A stretch of DNA of 64,000 bases from Gordius sp. MW1 (GCA_964036665.1 OZ038531.1:12896168-12960167); one strand, 5' to 3'; positions 51,701-62,705 are shown, counted from the first letter of the stretch. Notes: a model not told the origin generated them from the letters alone. Program-made: numbers and translations.

Positions 51701-52097
51701 TCGAAAACTTTCATGAGGGGTTTATGGTTGAACAAAAAAATTGAAAAAATTTTGAGGTCGAAAAAAATATTTTTTTTCATATTCTTTTGAAAGGGGGCTG
51801 AAAATTTTTTTGAAAGTTAGTAAATATTCTTAGCATTATGTCCTTGTTAGAATCTCGATAAAGAATTTTTGCACGGGTGAAGTTTTAGATTGAGAGAAAT
51901 TAAAATTTACGTGTTGCGTTTAGATTGTTTCAATATCGCTTTTTAGGCGTGTATCCAGTTTTTGTGAAACAAGCTCATGCGATAGTGATTTAAAGTTAAA
52001 AATTTCTGATGACTGATCAAAAAAATTTTTTTTTCGGAATTCACCTCTGATATCGAAAACTTTCATGAGGGGTTTATGGTTGAACAAAAAAATTGAA

Positions 52098-52411
52098 AAA
52101 ATTTTGAGGTCGAAAAAAATATTTTTTTTCATATTCTTTTGAAAGGGGGCTGAAATTTTTTTTGAAAGTTAGTAAATATTCTTAGCATTATGTCCTTGTT
52201 AGAATCTCGATAAGAATTTTTCCACGGGGGGGAAGTTTTAGATTGCGAGAAATTAAAATTTAAGTGTTGCGTTTAGATTGTTTCAATATCGCTTTTTAAG
52301 CGTCTCTCCTTAAAAATTTCTGATGACTGATCAAAAAAATTTTTTTTTCGGAATTCACCTCTGATATCGAAAACTTTCAGGAGGGGTTTATGGTTGAACA
52401 AAAAAATTGAA
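52098..52411 (+). repeat. Deleted P monomer (314 bp)
   Basis: cgtctctcc runs directly into ttaaaaatttctgatgac near 52308, so the block from agtttttgtgaaac through gatttaaag is missing. This removes the segment that is best conserved between families A and B (see the shared-core entry), which shows that an individual monomer can lose it. Confidence 0.82.
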
Positions 52412-53427
52412 AAAATTTTGAGGTCGAAAAAAATATTTTTTTTCATATTCTTTTGAAAGGGGGCTGAAAAAATCTTTGAAAGTTAGTAAATATTCTTAGC
52501 ATTATGTCCTTGTTAGAATCTCGATAAGAATTTTTGCATGGGTGAAGTTTTAGACTGAGAGAAATTAAAATTTAAGTGTTTCGTTTAGATTGTTTCAATA
52601 TAAGCGTGTATCCAGTTTTTGTGAAACAAGCTTATGCGATAGTGATTTAAAGTTAAAAATTTCTGATGACTGATCAAAAAATTTTTTTTTTCGGAATTCA
52701 CCTCTGATATCGAAAACTTTCAGGAGGGGTTTATGGTTGAACAAAAAAATTGAAAAAATTTTGAGGTCGAAAAAAATATTTTTTTTCATATTCATTCAAA
52801 AGGGGGCTGACAAAATCTTTGAAAGTTAGTAAATATTCTTAGCATTATGTCCTTGTTAGAATCTCGATAAGAATTTTTGCACGGGTGAAGTTTTAGACTG
52901 AGAGAAATTAAAATTTAAGTGTTTCGTTTAGATTGTTTCAATATCGCTTTTTAAGCGTGTATCCAGTTTTTGTGAAACAAGCTCATGCGATAGTGATTTA
53001 AAGTTAAAAAATTTTTATGACTGATCAAAAATTTTTTTTTCGAAATTTACCTCTGATATCGAAAACTTTCATGAGGGGTTTATGGTTGAACAAAAAAATT
53101 CAAAAAATTTTGAGGTCGAAAAAAATATTTTTTTTCATATTCATTCAAAAGGGGGCTGAAAAAATCTTTGAAAGTTAGTAAATATTCTTAGCATTATGTC
53201 CTTGTTAGAATCTCGATAAGAATTTTTGCACGGGTGAAGTTTTACTTGAGAGAAATTGAAATTTAAGTGTTTCGTTTAGATTGTTTCAATATGGCTTTTT
53301 AAGCGTGTATCCAGTTTTTGTGAAACAAGCTCTATGCGATCGTGATTTAAAGTTAATAATTTTTGATGATTGATCAAAATTTTTTTTTTCGAAATTCACC
53401 TCTGATATCGTGAACAAAAAAATTGAA
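52412..53427 (+). repeat. Trimer block D*-D-L, copy 3
   Basis: Third occurrence of the trio. D* keeps ttcaatataagcgtg and gcttatgcg, the latter shared with copy 2 but not copy 1; D has aaaaaatttttatgac; L keeps gatatcgtgaac. A G monomer follows, as in copy 2. Copies 2 and 3 are therefore closer to each other than to copy 1. Confidence 0.84.
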
Positions 53428-55528
53428 AAAATTTTGAGGTCGAAAAAAATATTTTTTTTCATATTCATTCAAAAGGGGGCTGAAAAAATCTTTGAAAGTT
53501 AGTAAATATTCTTAGCATTATGTCCTTGTTAGAATCTCGATAAGAATTTTTGCAGGGGGGAAGTTTTAGATTGCGAAAAATTAAAATTTAAGTGTTGCGT
53601 TTAGATTGTTTCAATATCGCTTTTAAGCGTGTCTCCAGTTTTTGTGAAACAAGCTCATGCGATCGTGATTTAAAGTTAAAAATTTCTGATGACTGATCAA
53701 AAAAATTTTTTTTTCGGAATTCACCTCTGATATCGAAAACTTTCATGAGGGGTTTATGGTTGAACAAAAAAAATGAAAAAATTTTGAGGTCGAAAAAAAT
53801 ATTTTTTTTCATATTCTTTTGAAAGGGAGCTGAAATAATCTTTGAAAGTTAGTAAATATTCTTAGCATTATGTCCTTGTTAGAATCTCGATAAAAATTTT
53901 TGCACGGGTGAAGTTTTAGTCTGAGAGAAATTAAAATTTAAGTGTTTCGTTTAGATTGTTTCATTATCGCTTTTTAAGCGTGTATCCAGTTTTTGTGAAA
54001 CAAGCTCATGCGATAGTGATTTAAAGTTAAAAATTTTTGATGATTGATCAAAAATTTTTTTTTCGGAATTCACCTCTGATATCGAAAACTTTCATGAGGG
54101 GTTTATGGTTGAACAAAAAAATTGAAAAAATTTTGAGGTCGAAAAAAATATTTTTTTTCATATTCATTCAAAAGGGGGCTGAAAAAATCTTTGAAAGTTA
54201 GTAAATATTCTTAGCATTATGTCCTTGTTAGGATCTCGATAAAGAATTTTTGCACCTGGTGAAGTTTTAGATTTAGAGAAATTAAAATTTACGTGTTGCG
54301 TTTAGATTGTTTCATTATCGTTTTTTAAGCGTGTCTCCAGTTTTGTGAAACAAGCTCATGCGATCGTGATTTAGAGTTAAAAATTTCTGATGACTGATCA
54401 AAAATTTTTTTTCGAAATTCACCTCTGATATCGAAAACTTTCATGAGGGGTTTATGGTTGAAACAAAAAAATTGAAAAAATTTTGAGGTCGAAAAAAATA
54501 TTTTTTTTTCATATTCATTCAAAAGGGGGCTGAAAAAATCTTTGAAAGTTAGTAAATATTCTTAGCATTATGTCCTTGTTAGAATCTCGATAAAGAATTT
54601 TTGCACGGGTGAAGTTTTAGATTGAGAGAAATTAAAATTTATGTGTTGCGTTTAGATTGTTTCAATATCGCTTTTTAAGCGTGTCTCCAGTTTTGTGAAA
54701 CAAGCTCATGCGATAGTGATTTAAAGTTAAAAATTTCTGATGACTGATCAAAAAAATTTTTTTTTTCGGAATTCACCTCTGATATCGAAAACTTTCATGA
54801 GGGGTTTATGGTTGAACAAAATAAAGGAAAAAATTTTGAGGTCGAAAAAAATATTTTTTTTCATATTCATTCAAAAGGGGGCTGAAAAAATCTTTGAAAG
54901 TTAGTAAATATTCTTAGCATTATGTCCTTGTTAGAATCTCGATAAGAATTTTTGCACGGGTGAAGTTTTAGTCTGAGAGAAATTAAAATTTAAGTGTTTC
55001 GTTTAGATTGTTTCAATATCGCTTTTTAAGCGTGTATCCAGTTTTTGTGAAACAAGCTCATGCGATAGTGATTTAAAGTTAAAAATTTCTGATGACTGAT
55101 CAAAAATTTTTTTTTCGAAATTCACCTCTGATATCGAAAACTTTCATGAGGGGTTTATGGTTGAACAAAAAAATTGAAAAAATTTTGAGGTCGAAAAAAA
55201 TATTTTTTTTCATATTCATTCAAAAGGGGGCTGAAAAAATCTTTGAAAGTTAGTAAATATTCTTAGCATTATGTCCTTGTTAGGATCTCGATAAAGAATT
55301 TTTGCACCTGGTGAAGTTTTAGATTTAGAGAAATTAAAATTTACGTGTTGCGTTTAGATTGTTTCATTATCGTTTTTTAAGCGTGTCTCCAGTTTTGTGA
55401 AACAAGCTCATGCGATCGTGATTTAGAGTTAAAAATTTCTGATGACTGATCAAAAATTTTTTTTCGAAATTCACCTCTGATATCGAAAACTTTCATGAGG
55501 GGTTTATGGTTGAAACAAAAAAATTGAA
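53428..55528 (+). repeat. Variant hexamer G-S-R-A-S-R preceding higher-order repeat 3
   Basis: Six monomers starting at 53428, 53778, 54127, 54477, 54830 and 55179, 2101 bp in total. The order is that of higher-order repeat 3 with the first R missing and an R added at the end. Its first S monomer keeps the region III variant gaaagggagctgaaataatc, so it lies at the transition between regions III and IV. Confidence 0.82.
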
Positions 55529-57628
55529 AAAATTTTGAGGTCGAAAAAAATATTTTTTTTTCATATTCATTCAAAAGGGGGCTGAAAAAATCTTTGAAAG
55601 TTAGTAAATATTCTTAGCATTATGTCCTTGTTAGAATCTCGATAAGAATTTTTGCAGGGGGGAAGTTTTAGATTGCGAAAAATTAAAATTTAAGTGTTGC
55701 GTTTAGATTGTTTCAATATCGCTTTTAAGCGTGTCTCCAGTTTTTGTGAAACAAGCTCATGCGATCGTGATTTAAAGTTAAAAATTTCTGATGACTGATC
55801 AAAAAAATTTTTTTTTCGGAATTCACCTCTGATATCGAAAACTTTCATGAGGGGTTTATGGTTGAACAAAAAAAATGAAAAAATTTTGAGGTCGAAAAAA
55901 ATATTTTTTTTCATATTCATTCAAAAGGGGGCTGAAAAAATCTTTGAAAGTTAGTAAATATTCTTAGCATTATGTCCTTGTTAGGATCTCGATAAAGAAT
56001 TTTTGCACCTGGTGAAGTTTTAGATTTAGAGAAATTAAAATTTACGTGTTGCGTTTAGATTGTTTCATTATCGTTTTTTAAGCGTGTCTCCAGTTTTGTG
56101 AAACAAGCTCATGCGATCGTGATTTAGAGTTAAAAATTTCTGATGACTGATCAAAAATTTTTTTTTCGAAATTCACCTCTGATATCGAAAACTTTCATGA
56201 GGGGTTTATGGTTGAACAAAAAAATTGAAAAAATTTTGAGGTCGAAAAAAATATTTTTTTTCATATTCATTCAAAAGGGGGCTGAAAAAATCTTTGAAAG
56301 TTAGTAAATATTCTTAGCATTATGTCCTTGTTAGAATCTCGATAAGAATTTTTGCACGGGTGAAGTTTTAGTCTGAGAGAAATTAAAATTTAAGTGTTTC
56401 GTTTATATTGTTTCAATATCGCTTTTTAAGCGTGTATCCAGTTTTTGTGAAACAAGCTCATGCGATAGTGATTTAAAGTTAAAAATTTTTGATGATTGAT
56501 CAAAAATTTTTTTTTCGGAATTCACCTCTGATATCGAAAACTTTCATGAGGGGTTTATGGTTGAACAAAAAAATTGAAAAAATTTTGAGGTCGAAAAAAA
56601 TATTTTTTTTCATATTCATTCAAAAGGGGGCTGAAAAAATCTTTGAAAGTTAGTAAATATTCTTAGCATTATGTCCTTGTTAGGATCTCGATAAAGAATT
56701 TTTGCACCTGGTGAAGTTTTAGATTTAGAGAAATTAAAATTTACGTGTTGCGTTTAGATTGTTTCATTATCGTTTTTTAAGCGTGTCTCCAGTTTTGTGA
56801 AACAAGCTCATGCGATCGTGATTTAGAGTTAAAAATTTCTGATGACTGATCAAAAATTTTTTTTTCGAAATTCACCTCTGATATCGAAAACTTTCATGAG
56901 GGGTTTATGGTTGAAACAAAAAAATTGAAAAAATTTTGAGGTCGAAAAAAATATTTTTTTTTCATATTCATTCAAAAGGGGGCTGAAAAAATCTTTGAAA
57001 GTTAGTAAATATTCTTAGCATTATGTCCTTGTTAGAATCTCGATAAAGAATTTTTGCACGGGTGAAGTTTTAGATTGAGAGAAATTAAAATTTATGTGTT
57101 GCGTTTAGATTGTTTCAATATCGCTTTTTAAGCGTGTCTCCAGTTTTGTGAAACAAGCTCATGCGATAGTGATTTAAAGTTAAAAATTTCTGATGACTGA
57201 TCAAAAAAAATTTTTTTTTCGGAATTCACCTCTGATATCGAAAACTTTCATGAGGGGTTTATGGTTGAACAAAATAAAGGAAAAAATTTTGAGGTCGAAA
57301 AAAATATTTTTTTTCATATTCATTCAAAAGGGGGCTGAAAAAATCTTTGAAAGTTAGTAAATATTCTTAGCATTATGTCCTTGTTAGAATCTCGATAAGA
57401 ATTTTTGCACGGGTGAATAGTCTGAGAGAAATTAAAATTTAAGTGTTTCGTTTAGATTGTTTCAATATCGCTTTTTAAGCGTGTATCCAGTTTTTGTGAA
57501 ACAAGCTCATGCGATAGTGATTTAAAGTTAAAAATTTTTGATGATTGATCAAAAAATTTTTTTTTTCGGAAATCACCTCTGATATCGAAAACTTTCATGA
57601 GGGGTTATGGTTGAACAAAAAAATTGAA
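55529..57628 (+). repeat. Higher-order repeat 3, copy 1 (G-R-S-R-A-S)
   Basis: Six monomers starting at 55529 (G), 55880 (R), 56230 (S), 56579 (R), 56930 (A) and 57283 (S), total 2100 bp. Markers shared with the next copy include an aaaaaaatgaaaa end on G, ggttgaaacaaa at the end of the second R, and an extra T before catattc in A. Private features of this copy are gtttatattg near 56403 and gggtgaatagtctgag near 57412, a 7-bp loss. Confidence 0.88.
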
Positions 57629-59730
57629 AAAATTTTGAGGTCGAAAAAAATATTTTTTTTCATATTCATTCAAAAGGGGGCTGAAAAAATCTTTGAAAGT
57701 TAGTAAATATTCTTAGCATTATGTCCTTGTTAGAATCTCGATAAGAATTTTTGCAGGGGGGAAGTTTTAGATTGCGAAAAATTAAAATTTAAGTGTTGCG
57801 TTTAGATTGTTTCAATATCGCTTTTAAGCGTGTCTCCAGTTTTTGTGAAACAAGCTCATGCGATCGTGATTTAAAGTTAAAAATTTCTGATGACTGATCA
57901 AAAAAATTTTTTTTTCGGAATTCACCTCTGATATCGAAAACTTTCATGAGGGGTTTATGGTTGAACAAAAAAAATGAAAAAATTTTGAGGTCGAAAAAAA
58001 TATTTTTTTTCATATTCATTCAAAAGGGGGCTGAAAAAATCTTTGAAAGTTAGTAAATATTCTTAGCATTATGTCCTTGTTAGGATCTCGATAAAGAATT
58101 TTTGCACCTGGTGAAGTTTTAGATTTAGAGAAATTAAAATTTACGTGTTGCGTTTAGATTGTTTCATTATCGTTTTTTAAGCGTGTCTCCAGTTTTGTGA
58201 AACAAGCTCATGCGATCGTGATTTAGAGTTAAAAATTTCTGATGACTGATCAAAAATTTTTTTTTCGAAATTCACCTCTGATATCGAAAACTTTCATGAG
58301 GGGTTTATGGTTGAACAAAAAAATTGAAAAAATTTTGAGGTCGAAAAAAATATTTTTTTTCATATTCATTCAAAAGGGGGCTGAAAAAATCTTTGAAAGT
58401 TAGTAAATATTCTTAGCATTATGTCCTTGTTAGAATCTCGATAAGAATTTTTGCACGGGTGAAGTTTTAGTCTGAGAGAAATTAAAATTTAAGTGTTTCG
58501 TTTAGATTGTTTCAATATCGCTTTTTAAGCGTGTATCCAGTTTTTGTGAAACAAGCTCATGCGATAGTGATTTAAAGTTAAAAATTTTTGATGATTGATC
58601 AAAAAATTTTTTTTCGGAATTCACCTCTGATATCGAAAACTTTCATGAGGGGTTTATGGTTGAACAAAAAAATTGAAAAAATTTTGAGGTCGAAAAAAAT
58701 ATTTTTTTTCATATTCATTCAAAAGGGGGCTGAAAAAATCTTTGAAAGTTAGTAAATATTCTTAGCATTATGTCCTTGTTAGGATCTCGATAAAGAATTT
58801 TTGCACCTGGTGAAGTTTTAGATTTAGAGAAATTAAAATTTACGTGTTGCGTTTAGATTGTTTCATTATCGTTTTTTAAGCGTGTCTCCAGTTTTGTGAA
58901 ACAAGCTCATGCGATCGTGATTTAGAGTTAAAAATTTCTGATGACTGATCAAAAATTTTTTTTTCGAAATTCACCTCTGATATCGAAAACTTTCATGAGG
59001 GGTTTATGGTTGAAACAAAAAAATTGAAAAAATTTTGAGGTCGAAAAAAATATTTTTTTTTCATATTCATTCAAAAGGGGGCTGAAAAAATCTTTGAAAG
59101 TTAGTAAATATTCTTAGCATTATGTCCTTGTTAGAATCTCGATAAAGAATTTTTGCACGGGTGAAGTTTTAGATTGAGAGAAATTAAAATTTATGTGTTG
59201 CGTTTAGATTGTTTCAATATCGCTTTTTAAGCGTGTCTCCAGTTTTGTGAAACAAGCTCATGCGATAGTGATTTAAAGTTAAAAATTTCTGATGACTGAT
59301 CAAAAAAAATTTTTTTTTCGGAATTCACCTCTGATATCGAAAACTTTCATGAGGGGTTTATGGTTGAACAAAATAAAGGAAAAAATTTTGAGGTCGAAAA
59401 AAATATTTTTTTTCATATTCATTCAAAAGGGGGCTGAAAAAATCTTTGAAAGTTAGTAAATATTCTTAGCATTATGTCCTTGTTAGAATCTCGATAAGAA
59501 TTTTTGCACGGGTGAAGTTTTAGTCTGAGAGAAATTAAAATTTAAGTGTTTCGTTTAGATTGTTTCAATATCGCTTTTTAAGCGTGTATCCAGTTTTTGT
59601 GAAACAAGCTCATGCGATAGTGATTTAAAGTTAAAAATTTTTGATGATTGATCAAAAATTTTTTTTTCGGAATTCACCTCTGATATCGAAAACTTTCATG
59701 AGGGGTTTATGGTTGAACAAAAAAATTGAA
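57629..59730 (+). repeat. Higher-order repeat 3, copy 2 (G-R-S-R-A-S)
   Basis: Second tandem copy, monomers at 57629, 57979, 58329, 58678, 59029 and 59382, total 2102 bp. By eye it differs from copy 1 only by a few homopolymer lengths and the private changes listed there. This is the most regular stretch of the array and lies only about 1.3 kb from the boundary with family B. Confidence 0.88.
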
Positions 59731-61000
59731 AAAATTTTGAGGTCGAAAAAAATATTTTTTTTCATATTCATTCAAAAGGGGGCTGAAAAAATCTTTGAAA
59801 GTTAGTAAATATTCTTAGCATTATGTCCTTGTTAGGATCTCGATAAAGAATTTTTGCACCTGGTGAAGTTTTAGATTTAGAGAAATTAAAATTTACGTGT
59901 TGCGTTTAGATTGTTTCATTATCGTTTTTTAAGCGTGTCTCCAGTTTTGTGAAACAAGCTCATGCGATCGTGATTTAGAGTTAAAAATTTCTGATGACTG
60001 ATCAAAAATTTTTTTTTCGAAATTCACCTCTGATATCGAAAACTTTCATGAGGGGTTTATGGTTGAAACAAAAAAATTGAAAAAATTTTGAGGTCGAAAA
60101 AAATATTTTTTTTTCATATTCATTCAAAAGGGGGCTGAAAAAATCTTTGAAAGTTAGTAAATATTCTTAGCATTATGTCCTTGTTAGAATCTCGATAAAG
60201 AATTTTTGCACGGGTGAAGTTTTAGATTGAGAGAAATTAAAATTTATGTGTTGCGTTTAGATTGTTTCAATATCGCTTTTTAAGCGTGTCTCCAGTTTTG
60301 TGAAACAAGCTCATGCGATAGTGATTTAAAGTTAAAAATTTCTGATGACTGATCAAAAAAATTTTTTTTTTCGGAATTCACCTCTGATATCGAAAACTTT
60401 CATGAGGGGTTTATGGTTGAAACAAAAAAATTGAAAAAATTTTGAGGTCGAAAAAAATATTTTTTTTCATATTCATTCAAAAGGGGGCTAAAAAAATCTT
60501 TGAAAGTTAGTAAATATTCTTAGCATTATGTCCTTGTTAGAATCTCGATAAAGAATTTTTGCACGGGTGAAGTTTTAGATTGAGAGAAATTAAAATTTAT
60601 GTGTTGCGTTTAGATTGTTTCAATATCGCTTTTTAAGCGTGTCTCCAGTTTTGTGAAACAAGCTCATGCGATCGTGATTTAAAGTTAAAAATTTCTGATG
60701 ACTGATCAAAAAAAGTTTTTTTTTCGGAATTCACCTCTGATATCGAAAACTTTCATGTTGGGTTTATGGTTGAACAAAATAAAGGAAAAAATTTTGAGGT
60801 CGAAAAAAATATTTTTTTTCATATTCATTCAAAAGGGGGCTGAAAAAATCTTTGAAAGTTAGTAAATATTCTTAGCATTATGTCCTTGTTAGAATCTCGA
60901 TAAAGAATTTTTGCACGGGTGAAGTTTTAGATTGAGAGAAATTAAAATTTACGTGTTGCGTTTAGATTGTTTCAATATCGCTTTTTAAGCGTGTATCCAG
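59731..61000 (+). repeat. End of family A: R-A-A and a truncated A-type monomer
   Basis: Monomers start at 59731 (R), 60082 (A), 60436 (A) and 60788 (partial, 213 bp, ending gtgtatccag). The first two continue the order seen in higher-order repeat 3, but the second A replaces the expected S. Apart from catgttgggttt near 60754 and aaaaaagttttt near 60710, the monomers at the very edge are no more decayed than those further in. Confidence 0.85.
60652..60686 (+). repeat. Core segment shared by families A and B (example in A)
   Basis: A reads gtgaaacaagctcatgcgat followed by cgtgatttaaagtt. B at about 62117-62152 reads ttgaaacatgctccatgcaa followed by tcatgattttaaag. This is the easiest part of the monomer to align between the families; further aligned stretches follow in the same order (ctgatgactgatcaaa with ctgattctgataaa; ggaattcacctctg with ggaaatcacgtctg; gaaaactttcatgagggg with gacaactttcatcggg). 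The C-subtype form gctccatgcg matches B exactly over gctccatgc, so that form may be ancestral. A binding role is possible but not shown. Confidence 0.75.
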
Positions 61001-61020
61001 TATTATCCTCGATTGACTCC
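60991..61020 (+). other. Junction between satellite families A and B
   Basis: Family A reads normally up to gtgtatccag (60991-61000), which should continue with tttttgtgaaac. Instead tattatcctcgattgac follows, the stretch that precedes and opens every B monomer. In aligned coordinates this B segment corresponds to the tccttgttagaatctcg part of A, about 110 bp upstream of where A stops, so the phase jumps back and the families are not joined at equivalent points. The short word atcc is present in both partners next to the joint, and no unique sequence separates them. Confidence 0.88.
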
Positions 61021-61353
61021 CAAAAAGAACTTTTAAGCAGCGAAAACTCTCATTTTGACAAAAGACAACGTTTTATTGTTGCCATTAGTTTGTTGTATCG
61101 CATCGTGAGTGCTTAATTTTGTAAACATGCTTCACGCAATCATGATTTTAAAGAAATAGTTTTCTGATTCTGATAAATTTTTACTTATTATTATGGAAAT
61201 CACGTCAGAAAACGACAACTTTCATCGGGTGAATAGTATTGAAACAAAAAAATGTGAAAATTTTCGAAGAAAATAAATATTTTTTTTGTTATTTTATGTG
61301 AAAGAGCTTGAAAAAATATATAAAAGTAAGCCAATTTGAAAATCCTATTATCC
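61001..61353 (+). repeat. Family B monomer 1
   Basis: First B monomer, entered at tattatcctc. It has gactcccaaaaag, gcttaattttgtaaacatgcttcacgc, a tacttattattatgg variant and cacgtcag with catcgggtg. The end reads tataaaagtaagccaatttg. Confidence 0.9.
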
Positions 61354-61695
61354 GATTGACTCCCGAAAAGAACTTTTAAGCAGCGAAAACTCTCATTTTG
61401 ACAAAAGACAACGTTTTATTGTTGCTATTAGTTGGTTGTATCGCAGCGTGAGTGCTTAATTTTTGAAACATGCTCCACGCAATCATGATTTTAAAGAAAT
61501 AGTTTTCTGATTCTGATAAATTTTCACTTTTTATCATGGAAATCACGTCAGAAAACGACAACTTTCATCGGGTGAATAGTATTAAAACAACAAAATGTGA
61601 AAATTTTCGAAGAAAAAAATATTTTTTTTGTTATTTTATGTGAAAGAGCTTGAAAAAATATATAAAAGTAAGCCAATTTGAAAATCCTATTATCC
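61354..61695 (+). repeat. Family B monomer 2 (first of tetramer copy 1)
   Basis: Carries gctccacgcaatc, ttttcactttttatcatgg, cacgtcag and catcgggtg. These match monomer 6 (62706), 1,352 bp downstream. Confidence 0.88.
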
Positions 61696-62019
61696 GATTG
61701 ACTCCCGAAAAGAACTTTTAAGCAGCGAAAACTCTCATTTTGACAAAAGACAACGTTTTATTGTTGCTATTAGTTGGTTGTATCGCAGCGTGAGTGCTTA
61801 ATTTTTGAAAACTGCTCTATGCAATCATGATTTTAAAGAAATAGTTTTTTGCTCCGGATAAATTTTTACTTTTTATCATGGAAATCACGTCAGAAAACGA
61901 CAACTTCATCTGATGAATAGTATTGAAACAAAAAAATGTGAAAATTTTCTAAGAAAAAAAATAGTGAAAGAGATTGAAAAAATATATAAAAGTAAGCCAA
62001 TTTAAAAATCCTATTATCC
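61696..62019 (+). repeat. Family B monomer 3 (324 bp)
   Basis: Carries gaaaactgctctatgc, ttttttgctccggataaa and gacaacttcatc, all shared with monomer 7 (63051). It is short because the usual atattttttttgttatttta stretch is missing near 61963, where aaaaaaatag runs into tgaaagag. Confidence 0.88.
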
Positions 62020-62361
62020 GAATGACTCCCGAAAAGAACTTTTAAGCAGCGAAAACTCTCATTTTGACAAAAGACAACGTTTTATTGTTGCCATTAGTTT
62101 GTTGTATCGCATCGTGAGTGCTTAATTTTTGAAACATGCTCCATGCAATCATGATTTTAAAGAAATGCTTTTCTGATTCTGATAAATTTTTACTTTTTAT
62201 CATGGAAATCACGTCTGAAAACGACAACTTTCATCGGATGAATAGTATTGAAACAAAAAATGTGAAAAATTTGAGGTAAAAAATTTATTTTTTGTTATTT
62301 TATGTGAAAGAGCTTGAAAAAATATATAGAAGTAAGCCTAATTGAGAATCCTATTATCTTC
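62020..62361 (+). repeat. Family B monomer 4
   Basis: Carries gaaatgcttttctg, cacgtctg, catcggatg and an A-like aatttgaggtaaaaaattt end, shared with monomer 8 (63382). The gaggt word is a family A landmark, seen in B only in monomers 4, 7 and 8. Confidence 0.87.
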
Positions 62362-62705
62362 GATTGACTCCCCAATAGAACTTTTAAGCCGCGAAACTCT
62401 CATTTTGACAAAAGACAACGTTTTATTGTTGCCATTAGTTTGTTGTATCGCATCGTGAGTGCTTAATTTTTGAAACATGCTCCATGCAATCATGATTTTA
62501 AAGAAGAGGTTTTCTGATTCTGATAAATTTTTACTTTTTATCATTTAAATCACGTCTGAAAACGACAAGTTTCATCTGATGAATAGTATTGAAACAAAAA
62601 AATGTGAAAATTTTCTAAGAAAAAAAATATTTTTTTTGTTATTTTATGTGAAAGAGCTTGAAAAAATATATAGAAGTAAGCCTAATTGAGAATCCTATTA
62701 TCCTC
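62362..62705 (+). repeat. Family B monomer 5
   Basis: Carries catttaaatcacgtctg in place of catggaaatcacgt, shared with monomer 9 (63725). Private features are gactccccaatag, gccgcgaaactc and aaagaagaggtt. The reading frame seen in other B monomers is changed here by the loss of an A in gcgaaactc. Confidence 0.87.

Larger units (their letters stand above)
25158..53427 (+). repeat. Region III: D-rich mosaic of family A
   Basis: Region defined by frequent agactgag (D) monomers and by the cttttgaaag variant in place of cattcaaaag, which first appears near 25193 and last appears near 53815. It contains higher-order repeat 2, the 3-kb duplication and all three trimer blocks. Between these named blocks the subtypes are mixed without a steady period. 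R monomers (ttaggatctcg with gcacctgg) become common only from about 44.7 kb. Confidence 0.78.
1..61000 (+). repeat. Satellite family A array (~350 bp monomer, about 175 copies)
   Basis: A continuous head-to-tail tandem array. The first monomers start at 1, 352 and 703, giving a 351-bp period, and the same landmarks (aggtcgaaaaaaatattt, gcattatgtccttg, gtttagattgtttca, gatatcgaaaactttca, ggtttatggttgaac) recur in that order to about 61000. Most monomers are 346-356 bp; deletion forms of 287-336 bp and two 437-bp forms are listed separately. The sequence is AT-rich, with long A and T tracts and one G-rich patch. EcoRV (GATATC) is present in nearly every monomer, while EcoRI (GAATTC) and PvuI (CGATCG) sites occur in only some subtypes. 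No monomer is inverted and no unique sequence interrupts the array. Satellites of this length, about two nucleosome repeats, are common in insect and other eukaryotic heterochromatin; that placement is inference. The array runs off the left end of the window. Confidence 0.98.

Noticed and set aside
1587..58019. Recurring minus-strand reading frames of 60-76 codons in family A, similar to one another and rich in Lys and Phe
   Set aside because: They recur at monomer spacing, cover the low-complexity A/T tracts, and change frame whenever a homopolymer length changes (the middle reads either KKKFFDQSS or NFFFLVSHQ). No conserved frame, start context or neighbouring gene supports translation. They follow from the repeat.
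60890..60920. Bacterial-type terminator or hairpin regulatory element at cgctttttaagcg
   Set aside because: The cgctt/aagcg inverted repeat is only 5 bp and varies between subtypes (cgttttttaagcg, cgctttaaagcg-like forms), so there is no evidence of a conserved hairpin.
1..61000. Telomeric repeat (TTAGG or TTAGGG)
   Set aside because: TTAGG occurs only as an isolated word inside R monomers (gttaggatctcg), never in tandem.
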